Shown in pieces: positions 28,359 through 36,809 of a stretch of 64,000 nt of DNA (position 1 is the stretch's first letter; each line of letters begins with the position of its first letter). The DNA is from Dehalococcoidia bacterium (GTDB lineage Bacteria; Chloroflexota; Dehalococcoidia; Bin125). Below the pieces are notes generated by a model that did no database searches, was not told where the DNA came from, and saw nothing but the letters and a program-made list of their open reading frames with translations. The stretch is taken from positions 1 through 64,000 of the forward strand of contig JAJEJC010000008.1 of assembly GCA_022828105.1 (NCBI GenBank), given 5' to 3'. The translations under genes and the position numbers were made by a program.

Positions 28359-30248
28359 ATGTCCGTTGAACGAATCGACATCACCCACCAGGGACCCTAC
28401 GCCGAGGGCAGGGAGTTTGGCGCGCATGGAGCCTTTGAGCTAATCCGCGCTCGGCTGCGCTATGCGGTCAATCCGCTGCTGGAGGACCACCGGCGCATCA
28501 CCGACCTCGAGTGCGCCAACCGCGGCACCGACGGCTGCGTCCGCTTCAACGGCGACCTCGTGCTAATGCGACCCATCGATCCGTCGGCCGGCAACGGGTC
28601 GCTGGTGATCGACGTGCCCAACCGCGGGCGCAGCCTGCTGCCCGGCGCGCTCAACCGCACGCCGCCCGAGTTCTCGCTCAGCGACCCCTTGCATCCCGGC
28701 GACGGATTCCTTTTCAGCCAGGGATTCAGCGTCGCCTCGGTCGCCTGGCAGTGGAACACGCCCGACATGGAGACGCTGCTCGACTTCGAAGCGCCGGAGG
28801 CGCTCGGTCTCGACGGCAAGTCGATCTCCGGCGAGACGATCACCGACCTGCGGCCAAGCGAGGCGGTGGCCTCGATGCCGATCGAACACCTTGGTCAACC
28901 GGGATACCCGGTCTCCGAGAACGAAGACGGCCGCGCCCGACTCTATGAGCGCGACTTCGAGGACGACGAGCCCCGCGAAATTCCACGCGACCGCTGGCGC
29001 TTCGCCCGACAGATTGACGGCGGCGTCGTAGCCAGCACGCGAGACCTGTGGCTCGAGGGCGGCTTCACGCCCGGCAAGATCTACGAGGTCGTCTATCCCA
29101 CCGACCGCTCGCCGGTCGTGGGCAGCGGCCTGCTCGCTTACCGCGACGCGGCGCTCTTCCTGCGCGACTGGCAGCGTTCGTACGAGCGCGTGCATGGATT
29201 CGGCATCTCGCAGAGCGGACGCTTCCTCCGCCATCTGCTCTACCTCGGCCTCAACCGCAACCCCGACGACCTCTCGCAGCGGGTCTTCGACGGCATACAC
29301 ATCCACGTCGCGGGCGGCATTCGCGGCGAGTTCAACCGCCGCTACGGACAACCGTCGCAACTTTTCCTGGCCGGTCCGATCCACGAGTTCCCGCACGCCG
29401 ACGTGATCCGCGACGACGCGTTGACCGGGGCGCATGACGGGCTGCTCAAGCGATCCGACGAGCAGGGCGTCACCCCGAAGGTCGTCAAGACGAACACGAG
29501 CTGGGAGTACTGGCGAGGCGACGCGTCGCTGGTCGACATCGACCCGTCCAGTGGCGAGGACGTTCCCCAGCATCCGCAGTCGCGCCACTACCTGCTCGCC
29601 TGCACCCAGCACGGCGCTGGCCAGGCCGAGCCGATTGACAGCTTCTATCTGACCGCAGATCGCAGCATGTACCGCCACAACGCCGTCGACCAGACTCCGC
29701 TGATGCGGGCCGCGCTGGTCAACCTGGATCGTTGGGCCGCAGGAGAGCGCGAGGCGCCGCCGAGCAGCGTGCCCAGTCTGGCCAACGGCACTGCCGTGAC
29801 CAGGGAAGAGGCGCTGGCTCAACTCGGCGATCGCCTGACCACGCCCGACGCCGACCGGCTGTCGCGTGTGCGCACGGTCGACTGGTCAACGCTGCCGCCG
29901 GTCGAGGGCGACGAGTACCAGGGCTACGTCTCGGCCATCGACGAGTCAGGCAACGAAGTCGCCGGTCTGCGCCTGCCCGATCTGACCCAGCCGCTGGGCA
30001 TCCACACGGGCTGGAACCCGCGCCATCCCGACACCGGCGGCAAGGACCTGACCAGCCACTTCGTCGGCCTGACGCAGTGGTTCGACCGCGACGAGATCAT
30101 CCGCCGCTACGGCGACAAAGAATCATACCTGGAGAGGGTGAGAGCCGACGCCGAGGCGCTCGCCGCCGAGCGGATCATCCTCGCTGAGGACATCGACCTC
30201 GTCGTCGCCAACTGCGCCGACCGCTGGGATGTCGCGGTGAGTTCGTAG
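28359..30248 (+). CDS. Large alpha/beta hydrolase-domain protein
   Basis: 629-residue protein resembling the alpha/beta hydrolase family seen in many environmental bacteria as hypothetical proteins (PF20091-like). The nucleophile region GFGISQSGRFLRHLLYLGLN (about 280-298) and the surrounding strand VSVA/IDVPNRGRSLL are recognisable. There is no signal peptide. Function is unknown; esterase-like activity is inferred only. The start has GAGGTAACC upstream of ATG. Confidence 0.8.
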   Translation: MSVERIDITHQGPYAEGREFGAHGAFELIRARLRYAVNPLLEDHRRITDLECANRGTDGCVRFNGDLVLMRPIDPSAGNGSLVIDVPNRGRSLLPGALNRTPPEFSLSDPLHPGDGFLFSQGFSVASVAWQWNTPDMETLLDFEAPEALGLDGKSISGETITDLRPSEAVASMPIEHLGQPGYPVSENEDGRARLYERDFEDDEPREIPRDRWRFARQIDGGVVASTRDLWLEGGFTPGKIYEVVYPTDRSPVVGSGLLAYRDAALFLRDWQRSYERVHGFGISQSGRFLRHLLYLGLNRNPDDLSQRVFDGIHIHVAGGIRGEFNRRYGQPSQLFLAGPIHEFPHADVIRDDALTGAHDGLLKRSDEQGVTPKVVKTNTSWEYWRGDASLVDIDPSSGEDVPQHPQSRHYLLACTQHGAGQAEPIDSFYLTADRSMYRHNAVDQTPLMRAALVNLDRWAAGEREAPPSSVPSLANGTAVTREEALAQLGDRLTTPDADRLSRVRTVDWSTLPPVEGDEYQGYVSAIDESGNEVAGLRLPDLTQPLGIHTGWNPRHPDTGGKDLTSHFVGLTQWFDRDEIIRRYGDKESYLERVRADAEALAAERIILAEDIDLVVANCADRWDVAVSS

Positions 30249-30262
30249 CTGACGCGACCCGA

Positions 30263-31447
30263 CTACACGACTCCCGACTCGGTCAGGGCCGCCAACTGCT
30301 CCGAGTCGAGCCCCAACTCCTCGGCCAGCACCTCGGCCGTGTGTTCGCCGAGCAGCGGCGCCCGGCGATTGACGGCCGGACTCTCGCTCAGCCGGATGGG
30401 GCAGCCGAGCAGCGTCATTGGCCCGCGCGTGGGATGCTCGATGTCGATCAGCATGCCCCGTTCCTTGAGGTGCTCGTTGCTGAAGATCTCGCCCGAGTCG
30501 AGCACCGGACCGGAGGGCACGCCGGCCTCGCGCATCGTCTCCATGACCTCGAACTTCGTCCGCTCCCGCGTCCACGATTCGATCGCCTGGCGGACATCGT
30601 CACCGTCGGTGCGGGTGATCCCGCCCGCACCGTTCGAGGGAATCAGATCGGGACGCCCGATCGTGTTCATCAGCGCCTCCCGCATCCGACCACTGGCGAC
30701 GACAATCCAGACCCAGTCCGAGCGTCCGCCCGGCTTGCAGGGAAAGAGTCCGGTCGGCGCGGTCTGGCCGTCGCCGTATGGCGGCGCCGGGTCGCCCGAC
30801 GCCTCGCGACGTGTCATCGGCACTCGCGTGTAGTTGGTCACTGCCTCCTGCATCGACAGCTCGACCTTCTGTCCGACGCCGTCGCGTTGCCGCTGCCAGA
30901 GCGCCGCCAGCATCCCGATCGCGGCCTGCACGCCGGTGCCGGTGTCGCCGACGGTCGGTCCCGGCTTGAGCGGCAGCGTGTCCTTGGTTCCGGTAATCGC
31001 CATCGCGCCGCCTGCCGCCTGCGCGACCATGTCGAACGACTTGGTCGGCGCCCAGGGCCCGGTCGTGCCGAAGCCCTTGACGGTGCAGTAAATCAGCGTG
31101 GGGTGAATCTCCCTGAGCGTCTCGTAGCCCAGGCCCAGCCGCTCCATCGTGCCCAGCGTGAAGTTCTCGACCACGATGTCGAACTTCGGCACCAGCTCGA
31201 GGAAGATCTCGCGCCCCTCGTCCGACTTCAGGTCGAGCGTCAGGGAACGCTTGTTGTTGTTCAGGGTGATGAAGTAAGTCGAGTCGTCGCCGCTCGCAGC
31301 GCCCAGGCGTCGCCCCGGCTCGCCGCGTCCGGGCGGCTCGACCTTGACAATCTGCGCGCCCAACCAGCCCAGCGCCTGCGTCGAGGACGTCCCCGCCTCG
31401 TACTGCGTCAAATCCAGAATCCGAACATCGGAAAGCGCCAAGGACAT
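30263..31447 (-). CDS. CaiB/BaiF (family III) CoA-transferase
   Basis: 394-residue single-domain family III CoA-transferase. It has DVRILDLTQYEAGTSSTQALGWLGAQIVKVEPP at the CoA site and the catalytic D168 in PTVGDTGTG, 22 residues before GVG as in CaiB. It is probably a homodimer, unlike the paired and fused members nearby. ATG 31447 is chosen over an upstream TTG because GGAGG is 7 bases ahead of it. Confidence 0.92.
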   Translation of the reverse strand: MSLALSDVRILDLTQYEAGTSSTQALGWLGAQIVKVEPPGRGEPGRRLGAASGDDSTYFITLNNNKRSLTLDLKSDEGREIFLELVPKFDIVVENFTLGTMERLGLGYETLREIHPTLIYCTVKGFGTTGPWAPTKSFDMVAQAAGGAMAITGTKDTLPLKPGPTVGDTGTGVQAAIGMLAALWQRQRDGVGQKVELSMQEAVTNYTRVPMTRREASGDPAPPYGDGQTAPTGLFPCKPGGRSDWVWIVVASGRMREALMNTIGRPDLIPSNGAGGITRTDGDDVRQAIESWTRERTKFEVMETMREAGVPSGPVLDSGEIFSNEHLKERGMLIDIEHPTRGPMTLLGCPIRLSESPAVNRRAPLLGEHTAEVLAEELGLDSEQLAALTESGVV

Positions 31448-31493
31448 GGTCGATCCTCCACTCAATCAGTGATGAGCAGAGGCTAGCGGAGTC

Positions 31494-31757
31494 TCAGGCG
31501 TTGACCTTGACCAACTCGTACTCAACCCACTTGCCATCGATCTGTTCGAGTTCAACCGTGCCGCCCTCGAGCTTCTCGAACTCGATCCCGGGAAGAATCT
31601 TGCGCCCCTCAGCATGCTCGATAGTCAGCTTTACCAGCTCACCATTGGCGTCAAGCTCAATCAAGTCGCCGACACCGACATCCACATAGTCCTCGACCAG
31701 CTCTTCCGAAAACTGCAGGACAAGGGTGTCGGTGTCCGCGAAGTAGGTGGCTCTCAT
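31494..31757 (-). CDS. DUF2283-family protein
   Basis: 87-residue DUF2283 protein: the N-terminal DTDTLVLQFSEE and the central VGDLIELDANGELVKLTIEHA match the family. Function is not established. It overlaps the upstream 78-residue gene by 4 bases (ATGA). Such pairs of a small basic protein plus DUF2283 occur often and look like toxin-antitoxin modules, but this is inference. Confidence 0.82.
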   Translation of the reverse strand: MRATYFADTDTLVLQFSEELVEDYVDVGVGDLIELDANGELVKLTIEHAEGRKILPGIEFEKLEGGTVELEQIDGKWVEYELVKVNA

Positions 31758-31990
31758 GGTCGGAACCTTCTGTCCAGGAAGGCGGTCATGACCGTCTCAC
31801 CGTCAGGCAACAGTACCACTCTGAGGTAGCGGCCGTTCAGCTCAGGCACGGTTCCCCAACGCCGAATGCGGCCATCGGTCTGCACAAACTCGCTCACGAG
31901 ATTTGCGACCACATGCTCAATCCAATCCAGCTCGATCCACTTCCTGTCTTCTGCGAGCCTGGATCTCTTGAAATGCTCCGTGGCTTTCAT
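31754..31990 (-). CDS. Small DUF4258-like partner of DUF2283
   Basis: 78 residues, basic. Segments WIELDWIEHVVANLV, QTDGRIRRWGTVPELNGRYLRVVLL and TAFLDRRFRP resemble small BrnT/DUF4258-like RNase-fold toxins. The stop overlaps the DUF2283 start by 4 bases. Order is this gene first, then DUF2283. A toxin role is a guess from arrangement and size. Confidence 0.65.
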   Translation of the reverse strand: MKATEHFKRSRLAEDRKWIELDWIEHVVANLVSEFVQTDGRIRRWGTVPELNGRYLRVVLLPDGETVMTAFLDRRFRP

Positions 31991-31999
31991 CGCACCTGG

Positions 32000-34192
32000 T
32001 CAGTCCGCCGCAACCATGACGCCCATCTCTGACAGATCCTGGTATCGATCTCCCAGCACCTCCGATGCCGCCGAACCTGGCAGCATTGCGGGACGTCCCA
32101 CACCGACCGGCGTCCTGCTCATCCGGATCGATGGTCCGTTGGTCCTGACTCGCCCTCGACCATCGTGCTCGCGAGTGATCGAGTAGCCGAGCCGCACCGC
32201 CCGCTTGTTGTTCATCGCGTCCTCGATCGTGCCGACCGGCGCCGCTCCGAGTCCGAGAGCCGTGAGCCGTTCGACCCACTCGGCGACGGTCCGAGTCTTG
32301 AACTCCGCTTCTGAGGGAATCTTGTCTGCTTGATCGGGGTGCGCGCCGACGAAGAGCCATCCATCGGCGGCCTCATACAGGCGGTGCGTCGGACTCTCGC
32401 CGAGCGCCGACTGGCCGGCCGGTTCGTCCCAGCGCTTGCCTTCGTAGCCGTGCAGCATGTTCGATTGCAGCGTGCTCGCCGTTCGCGCGAGCGCGGTGAA
32501 GACCTGCTGGCCCTCGCCGGTCCGCAGCCGGTGATAGAGCGCCATACCGACGGCAAAGGCGCCGTTGATGCCGGTACCGTAGTCGTTAATCGCAAACGGC
32601 TGCAGGGTCGGCTCGGCGTCGCCGTAGCGGGTCAGCATCCCGCTGGCCGACTGCGCCAGTTGCTCCCAGCCTGCGCGATGCGCCCAGGGGCCGATCTCGC
32701 CGAAGGCGTTCAGCGAGGCGTAGATCACATTCGGGTTGATCTGGCGTACCGACTCGTACTCCACTCCGAGACCGCCGACCTTGCCAAGGCGGTAGTTCTG
32801 AACCACGACATCGACTTCGGCGGCCAACTCCATGAACAGCTCGCGGCCCTCGTCGCGCTTGAGGTCGAGCATGACCGAGCGCTTGCCGCGATTGATGTCC
32901 TCGTGCAGCAGGATGCCGTTCTCGCGGAACGGATTGTCGATCTTGACCACGTCTGCGCCGAACTCGGCCAGCGTCCGCCCGCAGGTCGGGCCGGCGAGGA
33001 TGATGCAGAGGTCGAGCGCAGTCATGCCCTCAAGCGCCTGCGACAGCCGGTTGCCGGGCGCTCGCATCGCCGTTGGCGCGGTGCGCTGAAGCTCCGCCAG
33101 GATGTCATCCCGGTCGGCATCCGGCGCCTTGCGCGGACCGCGGATTTCGCCGGGCGTCTTCGACATCCGCACCTGAATGCCGGGCTGCAGCATCGGGCCG
33201 ATTTCGTGATCGTCCAGCTCGACGATGATCTCCGCCTCGCGCGCGTGAGGCTCGTCCAGCCACTCGGCCGAGTCGAGCGCTCGCACGGTCGGCGGCCCGG
33301 CCTCGTTGATCAGGTCTTCCCACTCTTGCGCCGTTCGCGTAAGGAAGATGTTGGTGAGCTGGGCGCGGGCGACGTCGGCGAGCGAGAAGTCTTGCCGGAT
33401 CTCGGACGCCTTGGACCACGGCTCGTCCAGCCATTGCGGCACGCCGGCGGCGACGCAGAACTGGCGAATGAAGTGTGAATAGGCGGCGTGGAAGAAGACC
33501 CAGCGGCCGTCCTTGCACTCGTACGGTCCAACCCAGGGCACAGGTCCGCCGGGCGCGTCGCGGTCGAGGAACTTGAGGCCGCGGATGCCGATCGCCTGGT
33601 ACATGCTGTCGTGCAGCGAGGCTTCGATCCGCTGGCCGAAGCCGTCGCGCTCGCGGGCGACGAGCGCCATGGCGACGCCGGCGCAGCCGACGAACGCCGC
33701 GTATGACGACGCAATCGGCACGGCCGTGTAGACCGGCTTGGGATACTGCCGCTCGAGTGAACCGCTGTATGTGCCCACTCCTGCCGAGACCACGCCTTCC
33801 CAACCGGGGATGGCGGCGCGGTCGTCGTCAGACCCAAATCCGGGCATCGAGAGATAGATCAAGCGGTCGTTGTTGGCCGTCGCTTCCTCGGCGCCGAGTC
33901 CGAGCTGATCCATCACGCCGGGCCGGAAGTTCTCGATCACGACATCGGCCTTGGCGACCAACTCCCGCGCAGTGCGCCGGCCGTCGGCGGACTTGAGGTC
34001 GAGCGAGATGCGGCGTTTGCCGCGATTCCAGACGGCGTTGGCCGGCGTGTCCCACATAGGACCTGAGGGGGGATCGATACGAATCACGTCTGCGCCGTTG
34101 TCGGCCAGCATCATGCCGGCCAGCGGGCCGGCCATGTACTGGCCAAAGTCGATTACGCGAAGTCCGTCAAGAGCGCCCACAGTGGCCTCCAA
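32000..34192 (-). CDS. Fused double-domain CaiB/BaiF CoA-transferase
   Basis: 730 residues, two complete family III CoA-transferase domains in one chain (about 5-380 and 385-725). Each begins with a CoA-site motif (VIDFGQYMAGPLAGMMLADNGADVI and LDLCIILAGPTCGRTLAEFGADVV). The N-terminal domain has AVPIASSYAAF (S162) at the catalytic-Asp position. The C-terminal domain has D537 in AINDYGTG, at the correct 22-residue spacing from GEG. So the chain carries one active and one inactive half, in the same order as the separate pair at 8593-9834. Substrates are unknown. Confidence 0.92.
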   Translation of the reverse strand: MEATVGALDGLRVIDFGQYMAGPLAGMMLADNGADVIRIDPPSGPMWDTPANAVWNRGKRRISLDLKSADGRRTARELVAKADVVIENFRPGVMDQLGLGAEEATANNDRLIYLSMPGFGSDDDRAAIPGWEGVVSAGVGTYSGSLERQYPKPVYTAVPIASSYAAFVGCAGVAMALVARERDGFGQRIEASLHDSMYQAIGIRGLKFLDRDAPGGPVPWVGPYECKDGRWVFFHAAYSHFIRQFCVAAGVPQWLDEPWSKASEIRQDFSLADVARAQLTNIFLTRTAQEWEDLINEAGPPTVRALDSAEWLDEPHAREAEIIVELDDHEIGPMLQPGIQVRMSKTPGEIRGPRKAPDADRDDILAELQRTAPTAMRAPGNRLSQALEGMTALDLCIILAGPTCGRTLAEFGADVVKIDNPFRENGILLHEDINRGKRSVMLDLKRDEGRELFMELAAEVDVVVQNYRLGKVGGLGVEYESVRQINPNVIYASLNAFGEIGPWAHRAGWEQLAQSASGMLTRYGDAEPTLQPFAINDYGTGINGAFAVGMALYHRLRTGEGQQVFTALARTASTLQSNMLHGYEGKRWDEPAGQSALGESPTHRLYEAADGWLFVGAHPDQADKIPSEAEFKTRTVAEWVERLTALGLGAAPVGTIEDAMNNKRAVRLGYSITREHDGRGRVRTNGPSIRMSRTPVGVGRPAMLPGSAASEVLGDRYQDLSEMGVMVAAD

Positions 34193-34226
34193 TTGGTGTG
34201 CTAAGGATGTTGTTAGAGGCTAGCGG

Positions 34227-34832
34227 CTATGGCGCTGCTGACAGCGCCTGCGAGATGGCCTGATCAACCGAGGCCAGGAGCTCGTCCACCGTGCCGTTGT
34301 TGTGCAGCACGAGATCGGCCTTGGGCGCCCGTTGGGTCCAATCGATCGCCGAGGCCATGCGTTGCTCTGCCTCCTCGCGAGTCAGACCGTTGCGGGCCAT
34401 CAGGCGATCGATTGCCCGCTCGTCCTCGGCGGCAACCAGCCAGCCTGCATCGCAGATCTCCATGTACGGACCCTCGAACAGGCGCACCGCCTCGAACACG
34501 GCAATCGGAGCGGGATCGTACTTGAGTTCCTTGAGCAGACGGATGAACTCGCCCTCGATGTCGCCGATGGCGGTGCGCAGCGCGGCCAGCAGGTCGGGCT
34601 TGCCGAAGACGATGTCGCCCAGCGCCTTGCGGTCGATGTACCCGTCGTCACCGACGACCTGCTCGCCGAACTGAGCCACGATTCGGTCGAAGGCGGGCTT
34701 GCCCGGCTCGTACATCGTGTGGACGTGGCGATCGGCGTCGATGTGCCTGGCGCCGTGCGCGTCGACCAGTCGCCGGCAGAGCAGCGACTTGCCCGAGGCG
34801 ATCGATCCGGTCACGCCGAGGATGTAGGCCAT
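34227..34832 (-). CDS. coaE: Dephospho-CoA kinase
   Basis: About 201-residue P-loop kinase of the CoaE type, catalysing the last step of coenzyme A synthesis. Walker A is GVTGSIASGKS at residues 6-16, with a DADR segment at about 34. The C-terminal part diverges from typical CoaE (ERAIDRLMARNGLTREEAEQRM), but the fold pattern fits. ATG 34832 is used; a GTG 6 bases upstream is possible. It lies next to the fused CoA-transferase gene, whose reaction needs CoA. Confidence 0.78.
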   Translation of the reverse strand: MAYILGVTGSIASGKSLLCRRLVDAHGARHIDADRHVHTMYEPGKPAFDRIVAQFGEQVVGDDGYIDRKALGDIVFGKPDLLAALRTAIGDIEGEFIRLLKELKYDPAPIAVFEAVRLFEGPYMEICDAGWLVAAEDERAIDRLMARNGLTREEAEQRMASAIDWTQRAPKADLVLHNNGTVDELLASVDQAISQALSAAP

Positions 34833-34924
34833 TCGCACAGATTACCCGCGACCGGAGATTCGGCATGCCTGACCCATCTACCCTGCTGGTCGGACGGACG
34901 CACCAAGCAACTGTCGAGAGCCTT

Positions 34925-35512
34925 ATGCCTGAACGCTGCGCGTGGCCCGGCGACGATCCTGACGAGATCGCCTACCACGATCTCGAGTGGGGCGTGCCGA
35001 CGCGCGACGAGGTCACCCTCTTCGAGGCGTTGACCCTCGAAGGCGCGCAGGCCGGACTCTCCTGGCACACCATCCTGATGCGCCGCGACGGCTATCGGCG
35101 GGCGTTTCTCGATTGGAACGTCGAACGCGTCGCAGGGATTGACGAGTCCGGCGTCGACCTGCTGGTCCAGGACACGGGCATCATCCGGCATCGCGGCAAA
35201 ATCGAGGCGACGATCGCCAATGCCCAGGCAACACTGTTGCTGCGCGATCAGGGGTTGACGCTGGCCGACATCGTCTGGGCCTACGCCGAGCCCGGACGCG
35301 AGCCGAATCCGGAGATCCAGTCGCAGACCGACCCATCGCGCGCCATGTCGCGGGAACTCAAGCGGCGTGGGTTCCGCTTCGTTGGTCCAACGACGTGCTA
35401 CGCCTTCATGCAGGCGGTCGGCATCGTCAACGACCATGCCGAGTACTGCTTCCGCTTCTCCGAAATTGCAGCAATGCGCGATACCCTGCTCAGCGAACGG
35501 AGCAATTCATGA
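34925..35512 (+). CDS. tag: DNA-3-methyladenine glycosylase I
   Basis: 195-residue Tag glycosylase, which excises 3-methyladenine from alkylated DNA. The opening RCAWPG, the YHDLEWGVP segment and LEGAQAGLSWHTIL are diagnostic. The zinc ligands are visible: Cys in RCAWPG, His in YHD, and His/Cys in NDHAEYC near the C-terminus. ATG 34925 is preferred over an in-frame ATG 60 bases upstream because family members start MxRCxW. The stop overlaps the next gene's ATG (ATGA). Confidence 0.94.
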   Translation: MPERCAWPGDDPDEIAYHDLEWGVPTRDEVTLFEALTLEGAQAGLSWHTILMRRDGYRRAFLDWNVERVAGIDESGVDLLVQDTGIIRHRGKIEATIANAQATLLLRDQGLTLADIVWAYAEPGREPNPEIQSQTDPSRAMSRELKRRGFRFVGPTTCYAFMQAVGIVNDHAEYCFRFSEIAAMRDTLLSERSNS

Positions 35513-36303
35513 CCTACCAACACCTGCAACTCGATATCTCCGACCGGATCGGGACGATCACCCTCGACCGGCCGGAGAAGCTCAACGCGCTTTCGCGAGA
35601 TCTGCACAACGAGATGGTGGCGGCCGCCAACCAGCTCCAGGCAGACGATGACGTACGGGTCGTGATTGTGACCGGCGCAGGCCGCGGCTTTTGCTCGGGC
35701 GCAGACCTCACCGGGCGGCCCAGGGACTCCGCTCCCGACACCCAGAACCAGCGGATGGACGAGTTCGGCTGGGTCGGTCACCAGGCGCTCGCATTCGGGC
35801 AGCTTGACAAGCCGACCATCGCCGCCGTCAATGGCGTCGCCGCCGGCGCAGGCATGAGCCTGGCGCTCTCTTGCGACCTCAGAGTCGGCTCTGAGAAGTC
35901 GCGATTCAAGGTGGTCTTCCTCGAGCGCTCACTCAGCCCCGACGCCGGCATGACCTGGTTCCTGCCGCGCGTCGTTGGATATCCGAAGGCCGTCGAACTG
36001 GTTCAGACCAGCCGATTCGTCGAGTCGGACGAGGCGCTGCAGATCGGACTGATCAACCAGCGCGTCGCGCACGAGGAACTGATTTCGAGCGCCCGCGCGC
36101 TTGCCACGGAGATTGCCTTCTGGCCGCCGCTCGCCTCGCGCGCCGCCAAGCGGGTGATGCAACGCAATCTCAATGCGACCCTCGAAGAGGCGCTGCGCAA
36201 CGAGATCACCGCGATCTCACACGCGACCCGCTCGGAGCACGATGTGCGCGAGGCGCAGGCGTCGTTTGTCGAGAAGCGACTGCCCGTGTTCACCGGGGAA
36301 TAG
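35509..36303 (+). CDS. Enoyl-CoA hydratase/isomerase family protein
   Basis: 264-residue crotonase coupled to tag by ATGA overlap. Oxyanion motifs are FCSGADL and NGVAAGAGMSLALSCDLRVGS. The region SPDAGMTWFLPRVVG carries Asp where hydratases have the second Glu, as in PaaG/isomerase-like members. The C-terminal SFVEKRLPVFTG is typical of the family. Function is acyl-CoA chemistry of unknown type. Confidence 0.9.
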   Translation: MTYQHLQLDISDRIGTITLDRPEKLNALSRDLHNEMVAAANQLQADDDVRVVIVTGAGRGFCSGADLTGRPRDSAPDTQNQRMDEFGWVGHQALAFGQLDKPTIAAVNGVAAGAGMSLALSCDLRVGSEKSRFKVVFLERSLSPDAGMTWFLPRVVGYPKAVELVQTSRFVESDEALQIGLINQRVAHEELISSARALATEIAFWPPLASRAAKRVMQRNLNATLEEALRNEITAISHATRSEHDVREAQASFVEKRLPVFTGE

Positions 36304-36314
36304 GCGGAGCCGAC

Positions 36315-36809
36315 GTGCCGGAGATCACCGTTCGCGAAGCAGTCCCCGACGACGCGCAAACGATCCTCGACTGCATCGTCGGTTTGGCCGAGTTTGAGCA
36401 CGAGCCGCGCTCGACGGTCAAGGCGACGGTCGAGAGCATTCGCCGCGACGGATTCGGTCCCGACCGTCATTTTGAGACGTTGATCGCCGAGCGCGAGGGT
36501 CGGCCGGTCGGCATGGCGCTGTTCTTCCCGCACTACTCAACCTGGTTGGGGACGCCGTCGCTGTACCTGGAAGACCTGTTCGTCGTGCCCGAGGCTCGGG
36601 GTACGGGCGCCGGATTCGCGCTGATGCAGGCGCTGGCGCAGATTGCCGAATCGCGCGGCTGGAATCGCCTCGACCTCTCGGTGCTGGACTGGAATCCGGC
36701 GCGGGAGTTCTATCACCGGCTGGGCATGACCGACGAGTCGGAGTGGCTGCTCTATCGGCTGGACGAGGACGGCGTCTCGGCGTTGGCACGAATGCAAGCC
36801 GATGGCTGA
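36315..36809 (+). CDS. GNAT-family N-acetyltransferase
   Basis: 164-residue GNAT fold. The acetyl-CoA pyrophosphate loop is VVPEARGTGAGFALMQAL, preceded by YLEDLFV, and the C-terminal REFYHRLGM is standard. It resembles the diamine/thialysine acetyltransferase (spermidine N1-acetyltransferase-like) branch. The start is GTG. The 3' end overlaps the next gene by 8 bases. Confidence 0.88.
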   Translation: MPEITVREAVPDDAQTILDCIVGLAEFEHEPRSTVKATVESIRRDGFGPDRHFETLIAEREGRPVGMALFFPHYSTWLGTPSLYLEDLFVVPEARGTGAGFALMQALAQIAESRGWNRLDLSVLDWNPAREFYHRLGMTDESEWLLYRLDEDGVSALARMQADG

